From NCBI RefSeq assembly GCF_021347895.1, contig NC_067119.1, positions 10,800,534-10,864,533 of the forward strand: a stretch of 64,000 nucleotides of DNA, in the 5' to 3' direction. Within the stretch, counting starts at the first letter, position 1. Each line of letters begins with the position of its first letter. Shown here piece after piece: positions 1 through 13,089 of this stretch. The position numbers and the translations under genes are program-made. Source of the stretch: Acanthochromis polyacanthus. Its lineage: Eukaryota; Chordata; Actinopteri; Pomacentridae. The notes beneath the pieces are model-generated. The model was not told the DNA's origin and did no database searches. It saw only the letters and a list, made by a program, of their open reading frames with translations.

Positions 1-545
1 CTTTAGTTTTCATACAAGGCCGCTCAGTCGTTGTGTCATTTCTGACGGATAAAATCTTTATTAAAAAATTACCTTGCGCTGAGCACAGCCATGTGTTATA
101 CATGTGTACGTTATGTACAGATACTGAATCACGTGACCTAAATATGTAGCGGTGGTGGAAAATGATGGGACTTGGAAACATCCCCATAATTTAATCAACT
201 GTTCCTTGTATCATTTCCAACGGATAAGTCCCAGTGGATTTGTAGTAGGATTGCAATCATGTGATCGTCAGCAGGCAGCTGACGTAGCGTTCAAGTGACG
301 CAGTGCCGCTATCTTACAATGATGCATAAATCCTCAACAAATACGTAGATCCAGACTATATGCCACATCGCTGCCGAAATCTAATAACGTAGTCCTAGTG
401 TCATTTCTGACCTTCCCTGAAAATTTCATCCAAATCCGTTCGTGTGTTTTTGAGTAATGTTGTGCACACACAGACAGATTCACAGAAGGACAAACATAAG
501 CTGATCGTCCACGTTCATTGGCGTATTAATTAATGCATCATATAT
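1..545 (+). repeat. Unclassified teleost interspersed repeat, degraded
   Basis: The part from about 350 to 480 matches, from memory, a very common fish repeat. It contains the phrase TTCATCCAAATCCGTTCGTG followed by TTTTTGAGTAATGTTG and a run of CAGACAG-like units. The usual end of that family (a GGCGGAGG-type terminus) is not present; it degrades into AT-rich DNA near 540. The phrase GTCATTTCTGAC occurs twice (about 37 and 398) and a diverged form near 207, so the upstream part may hold older or tandem copies. The repeat class (LINE, SINE or DNA) is not settled from this sequence. No coding potential seen. Confidence 0.6.
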
Positions 546-1146
546 GATCAAGTATAATTATATTCCCAGTGGCTATTTATTCGCTTTCTGCTGTAGAGTG
601 ATAGTGGGCTACACAAGCGGAATAACATCCCGGTTGCTTTCTGTGCTTTGTCTCATAAGGTTTGCAGTGAAGTATTTCTTCAACACTCTTAATGTTGCCT
701 TCAACAAACCTGTGGTTCCCATGTGGCGTCTCAGAGTTGCCATATTTTCCTGATGAGGTACAATGAGTTCAGAAGTCCTATACAACACATTATTATAACA
801 CGTGACATTATTCACGTGTGACAGTTCAAAATATGTTCTTACATGATGCACATCTAGGAAGAAATATTCATTATTTTAAAAAAAGTGTAATTAACTTTCA
901 CATATTGTAGTTTAGTTTATTACTTTCTTACCTTCCCTTACATTATGACAACTACTTCTTTTCTATTCTTTCTGACTAATTTCACGCAGAATCATGCTTT
1001 GTAAAATGGATCTGTGGTATTTTGGAATAAAGCCCTTCCTCTGACACTTTCATTTTGCTAACATTTTCAAATGTGATTGTCAAAAAGGGGCATCAACCAC
1101 AAAAGTCTGGCTCGTCTTTTAAAATATCAGCCTTTGAAATGAATTA
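546..1146. other. Non-coding, nothing recognised
   Basis: AT-rich sequence with only short chance open frames (for example 69 codons at 544-753 on the plus strand). No splice-framed exon, repeat family or RNA gene is recognised. Confidence 0.6.
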
Positions 1147-1150
1147 CTAG

Positions 1151-1152
1151 TG

Positions 1153-1190
<38 letters not shown>
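1151..1190. repeat. (TG)n microsatellite
   Basis: About 20 TG units with one C interruption near 1159. A typical vertebrate dinucleotide microsatellite. Confidence 0.95.
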
Positions 1191-1191
<1 letters not shown>

Positions 1192-4100
1192 AGTCAAGCA
1201 GATGCTTGTGTGTGTTTTTCTACAGTCATCGCTCTATGAAAAGCAGAGAGGAATCTGAGAGTGGCGGATGGTGGTGGGAAAGGGGTGGTTGGATAAAATG
1301 ATGAGGCCTTTTGTACAAAATCTGCTACCAAAAGTATAACAGAAGCAATGTCTCATTCTGTTCTCACTGCATTTAGATTGCCTCATTTACACATGAAATG
1401 AAGTAGCATCTTATCCCTGTGTAAGTACTTTGTATGTTGCACTGATAAGTGACTCGACATTGCACCATGTTGAACTATTACCTGCTGATGATTGTATATG
1501 GCGTGTAAGATATAAGTAAGTGTTTTTACTTTGTTACGCTGTTTTTTTTTTATTGTGAAGTACTGTAATTGAATATTTTCCTCTGAGCACAGCATGTGTG
1601 ACATGGAAAACATATTTGAAAAAAACTTAAGTATAGAATTAAACCTAGCATTTCAGTTGATATATGCAAGGACTTGTAGTAAGAATTATGATATATCTGA
1701 ACCCTCTGAGCTTCAAAATCCACCAGCGGGTTTGTAAGGCTTGTAATTTTCGAAATCTGCTAAAATTACACCAACAATCAGAGCTAGAAACCATAAAAAC
1801 TGAACTCTCTGAGTGTGTGTGTGTGCCATTGATTCAGAAAAAATAATCAAATCTAAGCTTAAAATAGGGAGATTTCTTCAGAAATACTGTAATTTTAAGA
1901 CTCAATTAAAAGTCTGCCTTTAAAAACGATGGTTTGCTGTGACCAAATTCTGCAAAAACAAAAAAATTCTGTACTCCTCAGCACAACTGTGAAGCCATGT
2001 TTGAGTCAGTTGATATTATATGTCTGAGAATATGTTTCAACTCATTTTTCCCCCCAGTGTCAGTAACATTTGTGGCTATTTGCGATAAAGTTGTAGAAGT
2101 CTTTCCAGTTTTTGTAAAACAAATAATCAATGAATGAAATTTTACTTTCCTTCAAAAAAAAATTAACATATAGGCAACATAACTGTGGTATGCTCCACTA
2201 AAGACATTTTTAAATTCTCTCTATTTCTAGCCATGGTTCTGCTGATTTCATGGAAGTATGGAACTGTATATTGTAGTAAAAAATGACTCACAGTGAGTAC
2301 AAATGTGGCAGGAAATTGCTTGGGTAAAAGCAACCGGTTATGTAAAACCAACCAACCAATCAAAATCCACAGAAAAAAATTCCACTTTCTCTTGTCCTCT
2401 CTTCCCATTGGTTCCAAAAACTGACCCTCTCTTCAACAGTGTCTCCATGGTAACCACTGAAGCAGGCGATCAAGCTTCTGCACCTCTTCAAAAGCCAGTG
2501 ACTCTTGACAGTAATTGGCAGCATGTGTATGTAAACGTTAAGGTTTTACATTAAGACTGAACTTAATTAGCGAAAAGGGATGGAGATGATTCTTCTAAAG
2601 AGCCTGTTGGGGGAACCAGAGTAGCCAGTAATTGAACCAGTGACCTTTTTAAGTATTACCTTGAGGAGGTTTCTCTATTGAAGCACCGTGACTCATGACT
2701 GGAAGCTAGTCAGATTCTGTCTCTGACCAAAATAAAATTGATATGGGGCACAGGTAGCGAGTCTGTGGACATGGGGTACTTTGAAGGGCATCTGAGGGGC
2801 ATTAAAAACCGCTGAGAGGACTGAATGATACCGAATGAACACTGGTTTCACTTTCCTTTTCGTCAGACACACAGATGTACTATTTTTTTTTGAACATCTA
2901 GTGGTACAGCTATATAGAGGACAATGTCAGTCTGTCTGCTGGTCCACTGCTTTTGTCTAGACTGAATAATCTCAATTATAATATGCACTGCCATGAAATT
3001 CAGTAAAGATATTCAAGGTTCCCAGAAGATGAAACATACTCTCTCTGGTAATACATTTATCTAAACAAAGCTAGTTTGCATGCTAATATGTATGTTAGCA
3101 AGCTCACAGAAACACTAGTATTGCAGTAGCAATGCTCTCACGTTTTATTTAATTTTCTATTCAAATTTCTGTTGCATACTTTTGAAATTCTGCAATTTCA
3201 TGTTTTACAAATTTTGCTATTAGAAATCCCAAACTTGGGTCAAATGGGTTTGTCACACCAGAAACTAAGGTTTGCATCCTCACTCCTGTGGGTGGTTTAT
3301 GCAACAAAACCACTTTTGTTTAGGTTAGAGAAAATTTGTGGTTTCAATTCAATGCAAATAAATTTGTTGTGCCTCAGTTTTAAACCCAAACATGGTCTAT
3401 CCTTGACCGAGGCTGGCGTGACTGAAAAAGAAATGCAAAAACCTCTAATGGTAAAGTCACCATAAGTGGCAAGACGGGATACTTTGGCAGAAAACATACA
3501 TCATTTAACATAATTTTGGTAGAGCAACCCAATATCATTAAAAAAAATGTGTTATGAGTGCATTAGTCAGCAGCACAAAACACTATTTTCATGAAAGATG
3601 CTGTAAACTTGTGTGGTATTCAAGTTTTTATAGGGCCTATTCTTGTGGCAGGACTAATCCTAGCAATGCAGAAAACAATCAAAGCTTTGTACATAGATTT
3701 TGCTTGGGGATATTTTAACTCAAACTACAATCTTCTCATAAACCCAGCTAAGCAGCTTTTGTACCTAAATGTACTCAAGTATTTCTGTTGCATAAAGCAA
3801 CTAAGAAGTGTCTGCCTCGGCGCATTTTATCCCAACACAACATTTTCGAAAAGTAACCAAATAGTGAACCTAATCTCACCTCGATTTATAATGTAAATAC
3901 AAGCAAAAAGCAGTAAAAAAAAACAACAACCCAAAACAATAGAAAACAGCAACAGAAAAGGGTGACACAGCACAATGATCCCACACAAGGGTTAATCTCT
4001 AGTCTCCTGGGTTAAATGCCTGTGGTTAATACCCCCTGTCCACCTTCAATATACTTTAAGGCCTTTAATGTTGTTTTTATGTGACAGAAAGTCACGAATC

Positions 4101-4975
4101 ACGTGATGTGGAATTGACAAATAACATGACACAGATGCAAGAAAATAGAAAGTAAAAGGCCAAAAAATGCAGGCATGTCACAATTTTTGGTGAAATTAAT
4201 ATGTTTTTGTGGATAGCTATTTTGGTGGGAGACTGAGTTACATGCAAAACAACGACTTGTTTAATATGTAAAATAACATTTTGTTGTTAATGTTAAAGTG
4301 TCTGCATTTATGTTTCCTTTAAAGTATTAGCTGTTTCAAATTTGCTGTATAGGATTGTAGGTTACAGGGGGACAGGTCTGGAATAACATGCAACTAACCA
4401 GCAACATCAGACTACCAGACTCAACAACTGTCTTTGTTTGGTGCATGGAATAAAACTGCAGCAGTGTGTCAGTAAACCACACCTATATGATAGACCTGTA
4501 ACACACACTCAAACTGAAGCCCGCCAGCCAAGTTTCAATTCCAATTTATACCCTATTGAACTTTATTACGGAGGACTGGGAGTCAGGAGGTAAACAAAGT
4601 TGATTGTAAACAACAAGAAAGCCGGCCACCTGTAACGGCAAACACCAGAGATTTCTATACAGTATGAAAGCGAACGACAGGATGAAAAAAAAAAAAGAAA
4701 TAAAAAACTTTTTACATTCTCGACATCGGTACAGCGAGAGGGCAGGCATGCAAATCGAGAAAAACTCCGTACAAACAAAATGCATTTGCATGAAATAAAT
4801 AAATAAAACTTTCTCTGCGGCTTATGAAAACGCAAAATAGGAAAATATCGACCGGCAGAATGTGTAAATTACACACACTGCTGCCTAATTCATCCCACAG
4901 ACCCCTCTGTGCATTTCCCTGCGTGTGCTCTCAGTGTGTGCACGACTACCGCAGTGCGATTATATTAACAAACAC
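1191..4975. other. Non-coding, AT-rich unique DNA
   Basis: No gene, RNA gene or repeat family is recognised over this stretch. Open frames are at most 101 codons (3591-3896) and show no domain or coding bias that I can identify. Short A and T runs occur (2154-2162, 4688-4700). I cannot exclude old, unrecognisable repeats. Confidence 0.55.
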
Positions 4976-5013
4976 TCACTCTCTCTCTCTCACACACACA
5001 GGTTTTTTTTTTT
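4976..5013. repeat. Compound (CT)n(CA)n microsatellite with T run
   Basis: A short CT array passes directly into CA units and is followed by GG and a 12-base T run. It is read in an open frame of 63 codons that I consider spurious. Confidence 0.85.
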
Positions 5014-7375
5014 AGAAGAAATACCTGCTGTGGTTGTTTATATTACCAACAAACAAAGAATACTGGCCACAGTCTCTCAAACCATGATCATAATTCTGAA
5101 CACCCTCCCATGCTAACGCTCCTCTCAATATTCTCAACATTTCCCTGCGTGTCGGCATCAACCAGTGAGGTATATCTGTCTGTAATTTAAGTGCAGCATG
5201 CATACGCAGTCACACCTCTGCCTGTTTGACTTTCCCTCTCAGTGTGACAGTATTAGCAGTCTAGGACACCCACCGCTAATGTTATGAGCGGCCCAGACCG
5301 ACTCGTATACAACTCAACATGCCTCAGACAGAAGACAGCCTTTAAAGCCCCTCTTACCTATAGAGAGCCTCCCATGCGAGGCTCTCATGACTGGCCTCTT
5401 CATGGCACTTAAACGACGAGGGGAAAGATGAAAGGGGCTAGTAGACGGTGCAAAAAGGCTCGCACTTCCACGGGAACAGGATAATCAGATGTCAGCCAAG
5501 CAGGCGTTGTTTGGAAAACGTGCTGTGTAGAAAACAAAACCGATGGGAGATTAGCCGGGATTGAATATTGTTCCTTTGCCAAAGACCCCGCTCACCCATG
5601 GCTCAAACAGACAGATACACAGATGTTTTTATTTAATTTGATGTTTGCGCTTCTTGTAATGACTGTATGGGGATTACAGACGATGCTTCACAGACACTTC
5701 TCTGATCCATTTAGTAGTTTCTGTTCCAATGATTGTTACACCTTTATAACTCATGTTCAAGATTTTGCTTAATTAGACCACAGCGCTGGCCAACTTCAAA
5801 CTGATCACAAGTCTAATTTGCCGTCTTTGTTTGCCTGCAACTCAGTCCTCCTTTTTCAAAAGAAAAGCTGACATTATCCACAATAACACACATCCTTGCT
5901 TAATTTAAAGATCCCATACTGTGCCACTTTTTAAAATGACTGAAAGTTTCACGTCCCCAGTATATGTTTTTCAGTTAATAACTTCCACCATGACGGTATA
6001 ACTCCTGGTTTTTGAGTGTCTGTAGCTTTAGGTACAGTTGAGCTACTGCTTCAGGAAGAAGACTCTCTCTGTATCTATGATCAACAGCACAGAGCTGTTA
6101 ACTACACAGTGAGTCTGTGAGACCAGGGCTTTGTATTACTTATAACTTTCTGTCTGAGTGATCACTTTACATGAAAATATCGGAAACTATCGCTAAATTT
6201 CCCACACGTATTAATTCTTGTGTATGTTGAACTTGTCTGACAATTTTACAGTTATACAAGCAGTAGTTTGCTGGTACATGGCAGCAGATGAAAAATGTCT
6301 CAGAAGTGACTGCCGGTCAACATTTAGACTTAGTTCGCCATGTTTCAGTTATTATTCCATGTTTGCAAGAAAAATATGTAAATGAGAACATCTTTTTTTG
6401 GGGGGAATTAAACTGTGTTAAAATGCAGCATATGTGAGCACAGAGGGCAGGAGAGAAGCAAAAACTGGCTGAGTTTAGATCACTGACGCACAACAGTTGA
6501 CATGAAAATGCAATAACTTACCCAGTCCTTGTTTACTGGTTTCAAATCAGTGTCAAAATTTCCACCATCTCTGAATGTCCCTCAGCTTTACTGTTTCCAC
6601 AGAACTCTGACTTGTGGCCATACATCTAAAGCTAATGGTAATGTTAGCCACATTAGTTATGCAACATGCTAACACTAGAGATTTTCCCTATATGACAATG
6701 CCATTAAATACAAGTAATTTGCAGGATTTTCACTTCCCAAGATGCTGTCAGTACATGAAGACTCTTGTGTCGGATCTTTGCTGGTTGCTGAGACATTTTA
6801 AAGTTCCCAGAAAAGTTAGTAGCTCTGGGAAGTAAACAATTCTGGGCAACTGCAAGTAAGCGGGCAGTGAATAAGCAGTATTATAGAAATCTCAAGCTGC
6901 ATGGGCAGTGGTTCATTTGTAGCTCAGCCTCAATATGAATAAGACACGCTTGTTAGCATATACATAATTATGCACTTATAGTCCAACATTTATTGAACAA
7001 CAGTTTCATTCATTTGGACTTTTGTTTCTGGCCACCAAGTGAAACCTGTATTTACTCTATTTTAGCTCTTTTCTTTTGCTTCTTTAGCTGCCAAATGTTC
7101 CACTAAACTCAGCAGCTTCTCACTGACTGCGTCTGTCAGCTGTTCGGTGCTGAGCAGGTCCTGTTGTACGGTGACTTTTCAGGGCTTTGTTGTTCAAAAC
7201 GGCAGCGTGCTGCAGTCAAAAACAAAATCATTTAGAGCAGTGAAAATGAACCAAACAGTGAACTTGTGAGCCAGACAGCTAAACAAAAAGCCGAAACTCA
7301 GTCACTTTAAAGCCCTGTAACGCAGTCAGACAAAAACATAAGTGATTGCTGGTGTAAACTGAGTCTTTTCTACAG
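5014..7375. other. Non-coding, nothing firmly recognised
   Basis: Mixed-composition DNA. The 5930-6350 part has the look of an old dispersed repeat (uneven, non-coding, no low complexity) but I cannot name a family. Open frames are at most 73 codons (6614-6835) and are not convincing. Confidence 0.5.
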
Positions 7376-7770
7376 TTTCATTCAGCAGACGCTTTCATCC
7401 AAAGCGACGTACATCTGAGAGTAGATACAACACAAGCAAGGATCTTGTCAGGAGAAAACAACCTGGATAAGTGCCATCAAACAAGTTCAAGTGTGATAAT
7501 AGGACCTTGGTTCCTTCAGGCAGCGCAAATGTAGTAGGATTTTTTTTTCGCAGTCTGTCAAGTGCAATTGTGTTCAGTAAAGAGCTGCATTTATAATCTT
7601 TTCTTAAAGACAGAGGGATTCTGCAGATCAAACACAGTTGGTAACTCATTCCACTACCAGGGAACCACATAGGAGAAGAGTTTAGCTATGGACCGGCCCT
7701 GTTGTGGTGGTTGTATCAGGTACCTTTTGCTCACTACGCTCGGCCAACAGAAGGTGAGCGTAGTGAATGC
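7376..7770 (-). mobile_element. L2-like LINE 3' fragment (antisense)
   Basis: Read on the minus strand, this holds the end of an L2-clade reverse transcriptase frame followed by a short 3' UTR. Visible landmarks are a W-N-E-L-P-like motif (7655-7620), a following L-Q-N-P-type stretch, and the diagnostic 3' phrase TCGCTTTGGATGAAAGCGTC (reverse complement of about 7390-7409). The coding part carries frameshifts, so it is a dead 5'-truncated copy. It is clearly the same family as the plus-strand copy at 30027-30620, to which it aligns through the last 300 bases including the CAGGTTGTTTTCTC-type segment. The minus-strand 91-codon frame 7395-7670 is this remnant in a shifted frame. Confidence 0.85.
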
Positions 7771-10165
7771 TCTATTTTGTTGGCAAGTAGCACATGAAGT
7801 ATATTTCTGATTTGTACCCTATAATATCTGGTCATGTGTTGGGCACCTTCATTGTAAGTTTAGTAATGAATTTACTGAACGACAAGAACATTTTTCTTTA
7901 AAAATACACTAACAAGGGCACATTTAATGGTAGAAATGTTGATTTCTGCATTTACTTTTCAAAGGTTACATTGTTTGTTGTTAGAATAAGTGATAGTAAT
8001 CATATTGCTATTTGTTTTCTCTTGTCTTTATTTGCACCTTTGGTATTTATCCAAAAGCAGTGGAAAGAAACACGTTACAGTACATTCTTTAAAATTGTCA
8101 TAACTGGATTAGGTTATTGACTGCATTATTTTTAAAACACAAAATTAGCAATTGTGTTGTTATACATATTTAAAATAACATTTCCAACCCTGTGTCTGTC
8201 AGGAGACCTTATCCTGATAGTAGTAATTAGTCTAAAATGGTTGACATGTAACTTGTATCTTTATAAGAGACAATGCAATCAAACTGTACATTACAATAAA
8301 AAAAAAAACCCTCAATGACCAACTAGTAATCTCTGACTCATCCTCTTACATTTTCTGTCAAGAACAAGGAGGAAACACACAAGGAAAACAGCATTTATGT
8401 CACACACTGAAGTTCAATAAAAGCACAGATGTATATCTCAGAAAGTCCAGGCCCTGAAGTACCTTAGGCAGGAACAAGCTTTAATTAATCTATTTCCTGC
8501 GTTAGAAAATGGACATAATTCTCAGCTTTACGTGGAAAAGGAAGAACAGATGTGACGTAAGGCTTAGAGAAAGAAAGAAAAAAGCCCAGTTCACAGAAGG
8601 ACATCGATGTTTCCTGCTTTGTGATCACAAAAGAACTAAACTGATTCTGTAAAATTCTGCGAAATGTACAGAATGAGTCAGTGAATGCAACTTGTTTAAT
8701 GATGTTTCTCTTTTCCCCCTGAAAGCACAAACACAGATGATCCAAAGGGAAATATTTTTGGACGCCTCATCACTTTAATAATAGTCCATCGCTGCTTCAT
8801 TTTCATGCATTTAATCATTTTGCGAGAAAAATAAAAATTCTATCTTTCTCTTCACATCTCTTGACAACAGAGAACTCCAGTGCAAGGGTTATGTGTGATC
8901 AAGCTCAAGCTTTCTAATTTTACAGACTAAATGAGTCACAAAATCTAAATTTTTACTAACCATTGTACTTTAATCCCATCCACTTTGCTTACTTTTTAGA
9001 AAATATGTAGTGACAGGACACACAAACAGAAGCAGGCTACGTTTGTTGTACTGTAAAGCTGATGGAGAAAGTCTGGCTGTTTCTGCATCTTATGCATTAA
9101 AAGCAAACAACTCCAGCAGACCTGTTACAAAGTGTTTGCAACAAAAAAATAAGCCTCGGGTGAAATTGGGATCACAGTCATGGATTTTTCTGTCTTGCTT
9201 TGGCAAATAAACAACAGTAAATTGATTGTTGTTAATAATTTTTTGCACTAACTGTTTATTGAATCGAGGAGGTCTCCTATGAATTATACTTAAATTACAA
9301 AAACAAAAACAGAGCCAACACTGGTGACAGAAGGAACGAAGAAATGATTAGAAAACAAAAATAAAATGTACATTACCACACATGCAAGGTACACGCAGAA
9401 TATCTGTGGCTTTGACGTTGGCTGCCCACCTTGTTTGGCTTTGAAAATAATTTGTGGTCAGAGGGAAAACCCAATTGCTGGGTTTATCTTTGGCTGCTAC
9501 ACGACACCTACGAGAGTAAAATCTCAAACTTTCCAGTTCACTCCTGAATAACAGAGACAACCAGGCAGAGATCCCAACAACCAGCTTGAATGTTGTCAAA
9601 CCTCAGCATGTAATGTTCCTGAAAGTCAGTGTTTACATCAGTAAGGAAGAGAACAACATTTAATCACAGTGACTTGAAATACCAGATATGAAAAGTTACT
9701 TAGACACGTTTAAGCCAGAGTGCAGCACTTTTACATATAAATAAACATGATGCTGATTAAGTTTATCAGCACCAGGTAAATCTGTCTGTATTTCGTTGTA
9801 CATCAAAGTTTTAAATCTGGTGTTTGTGGTGACATTTCTGCCCTACCAAAAGAGGAACAACTGTAGCAACATAAACAGAGTAAGCTGCAGTAGAAAGAAA
9901 TAAGATGCTGCAGAAAACACGACATTTTCCTTTCAACGGATAGTGGAAAAATGGAAGTACACAACGGCAAGGTGCACATAATGAACACACATCCACAGTC
10001 TCATCGTCAGAATGGGGAGGGCAAAAGTTTGAAATATAAACAGAGTAAATGAACAGCATTAAATATTTTTCAGAATTTATCTAACTTTAATGCAAACGTG
10101 TTTCAGTAATCTGTTTCTTTCACTTTCAAAGCGAGAAAAACTATTATGGAATAATACTCACTCCT
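7771..10165. other. Non-coding, AT-rich, nothing recognised
   Basis: No repeat family or exon recognised. Frames of 82-86 codons (8485-8745 minus, 9348-9599 minus, 9811-10059 minus) have no recognisable domain and no convincing splice context. Confidence 0.55.
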
Positions 10166-10390
10166 TACACTGCCGTTCAAAAGTTTGGGGTCGCTTAGAA
10201 ATGTCCTCATTTTTTAAACAAAAGAATTTTTTAATGAAGATAACATTAAATTGATCAGAAATACAGTCTAGACATTGTTAATGTGGTAAATGACTATTCT
10301 AGCTGGAAACAGATGATTTTTAATGGAATATCTACATAGGGGTACAGAGGAACATTTCCAGCAACCATCACTCCTGCCCAGCTATTTGAG
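10166..10390 (+). mobile_element. Tc1-like element terminus, truncated
   Basis: It begins with ACACTGCCGTTCAAAAGTTT, the common terminal inverted repeat of a Tc1-like family very abundant in teleosts. It continues through family-specific sequence (TAACATTAAATTGATCAGAA, then CTAGCTGGAAAC, then TTTCCAGCAACCATCACTCC). Similarity fades near 10390 and no matching opposite terminus is seen nearby, so it is a one-ended fragment without transposase. Confidence 0.8.
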
Positions 10391-13089
10391 TCTTCAATTA
10401 AACTTAGTTCAGTTTGGCTTCACTTCACTGTTCAATACATGTGAGAAAAAATATGATTATACACAAGCGTGAATATAAAGATCACAATGTTTTGGGTTGA
10501 AAAGTCCAATTTTTCTTTGTTATTTCTTTGTTATTTTACACAAAATTCCATTTTTGAGGATATAATAGATCTTTTTTTTTTTTTTTGAGTATTTCATAGA
10601 GCACAATCACTGGAACACCAGTCAATTCGATTTCTTGTCATTTCACTTGTGGACAGAAGTATTGTTTCAGCAAGTTTTGACCCAGAAAAATGCCTTGTTT
10701 TCACAAAATTATTTCTTTACCAGAAACCACTTATTCAGAAAAACATCATTCCCCGGACAAACTCAGAGCTAAACTTATTGGGGGGGATCAGATTTTTACA
10801 GAAAGAGGTCACTTGGCTTCTTTTTAGTTATCGAGTACTGAAATAGAAGTGATTTTAAACAGATTTCTTAAATGACCCTCCGCGTCCTTTCTGTACATCT
10901 ACTTGATTTTTCTTTACTATCCTCTCATATCCTTTTTGCTCTCCTCTGAGTAATTCTCTCCATCTGCCATCCTCCGTCTCTTAAAGTGTGTCGTCTTGAC
11001 TACCTCCCTCCATCTGCTGGAGTCTGTCATTTCTGAACATATCGATGCCATCTGGTGGACGCTCCGATCTGCAGTGATTCATGGTACTGTAGCACAAGAG
11101 CACTGCTTCAGCACGAGTGCGCCCAGCGGGAGTTAACGGCTCTAATCCTGACATTGTTTGCTCATTACTTTACTCGTTGAGGTGCAGTGATTATTGCTGA
11201 GGAGGACGATCCATACAGATTAATATCTGGTGTCTGACGTTTTGAAGGAAATACCCAGATCTCCTCCTTTTCTCACTTCTCCTGCACGCATAGGATGCTT
11301 TATTGTTGTGGGACTTCAAAGCTCTGCGTAGTATTTATGGAACCTCATTAAAACATCTCTCAGGAAGCTTTTTTGAACTTGATATCAAAATATTTCCAAT
11401 ATTACCATATACACACTGCTAATTAAGTGCGAATGAAGCCACACTTAATCCCTAAAAAGCTTCTCCATGTAATCTTCACTTACTTCACATTTGTACATCA
11501 CCTGCTGCTTATTTTAATTTTTTTACTGAGTAATTAGTTCCAAAAATGTCTCTGAGGTTTGATCACATTGCACTGCTTTCTTGACATTATGGAAACTATT
11601 TAAAATGTAGAATCCAAAATCTACAACTCATCATCTTCTATATATTTTCAAATTTCTTGAAACTCTTCTACTTCTCCTCTGCTCATTCTTATGAATCTTA
11701 CATAAAGCATTTTACTTAATTTGATCTGGGACCATCATTTGGCCCTCCAGGTACTTACATATTTTAAAACTAACAATTTGCTTGCTGTGCATGCACAACA
11801 AGTGCATGTGCAGTACAACTGAAGCTTACATTTGTTGCATAAAGTGTTGGTAGTGCTGTCCAGTCAACAACAAACTGACAACTGAGTGAGCTTGTTTCAG
11901 TGGTAGTAGATGAGGTCAACTGGTTTTTCCAGGGCCGATATTGATGCAAATTATAAAGTATCAAAAAAAAATTTGTGCTAAAAACAAAAACTCTCATGGG
12001 TCGTTCTGTCTGAAATCATCACTGACCTTCTGCTCAAACATCTTTGATTTCCTAAACTGTTCAGTCATCAACTGTGGTGTTTAACATATTAGCTGAGAAA
12101 TTAAAATTGACAGATCAAGATACAATTTTATTCAAAACTCCCTGCTGACACACCTTCTGCTTGTTTTCTTCCATATTGAAAATTGAGGTTATGTTTGAAC
12201 AACAGCATTTTGGGAACTTTTCAAAATAAAAACCTGAAATTTTCTGTTATTTCTCATTATGCCATTAATTGAGAATCTGCAAAATTGGACAAGTGGATCA
12301 AAAAGTTTCTGACTATGGGTAAGTGAAAATACTTTTTAAAAATGAAGAAAATAAACACTGATATCAAGTCAAATAGTGATATTTTCTAAACCATTTGTAC
12401 CTTGGCTTCAAAACAATACAAAATTAAATATGGAGAATTATAATTTTAATATGAAATACGTATGTATAATAAAAATAAAGTTCATGCTATGAAAAATGAA
12501 TGCAAATCACAGCTGGTTGGGGAAAAAATGTTCTAAAAACTTGATTTAAGATGGAATAACTCTTATTCTAAGCTAGCCAATGATATTAGCAAGCTGCTTT
12601 GTAATTACAGGCATGTTGTTTTATTTCTTTAAAAAGTTGGTCTACATCATGAAAATCATCCTCAACCTATGTTCCTTCTCAGTCATCATCATATTAGCAT
12701 TGGTATTTGATAAAGTTAGCTCCACAACAGTTAGAGTAGACATTTCATAATGACAAATCTTCATTTATAAACTTATTTGTGTCTCATTTCCTTTCAGTTG
12801 TACAAACCTTTCTAACTTCTTACTGCTTGCTTCCTAAACTCCTGCCACACTTTGCTTTCCTCCAAAAAGTAAACCATTATGGAGAATGATGTGCTCACAC
12901 TCCACAAGTCAGGCAGTTCCAGAACTAATTTGTTGGTTTAATCTGTCTTGCAGGTTTCCAATTTAGCACCGCTGCATAAAATTCAAGAAAGACGTCTCCA
13001 CAGCAATCACGTCTTCTGGATCTGATAAATGTTTCAAGGTGGACTAAAATAACTGGCGCTATTCAACTAAGTATCAGTTAAGGAATCTC
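10391..13089. other. Non-coding, nothing recognised
   Basis: AT-rich DNA with a 14-base T run near 10571. Frames are at most 75 codons. The 11040-11250 part is somewhat more GC-balanced and non-repetitive but shows no exon signals I would defend. Confidence 0.5.
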
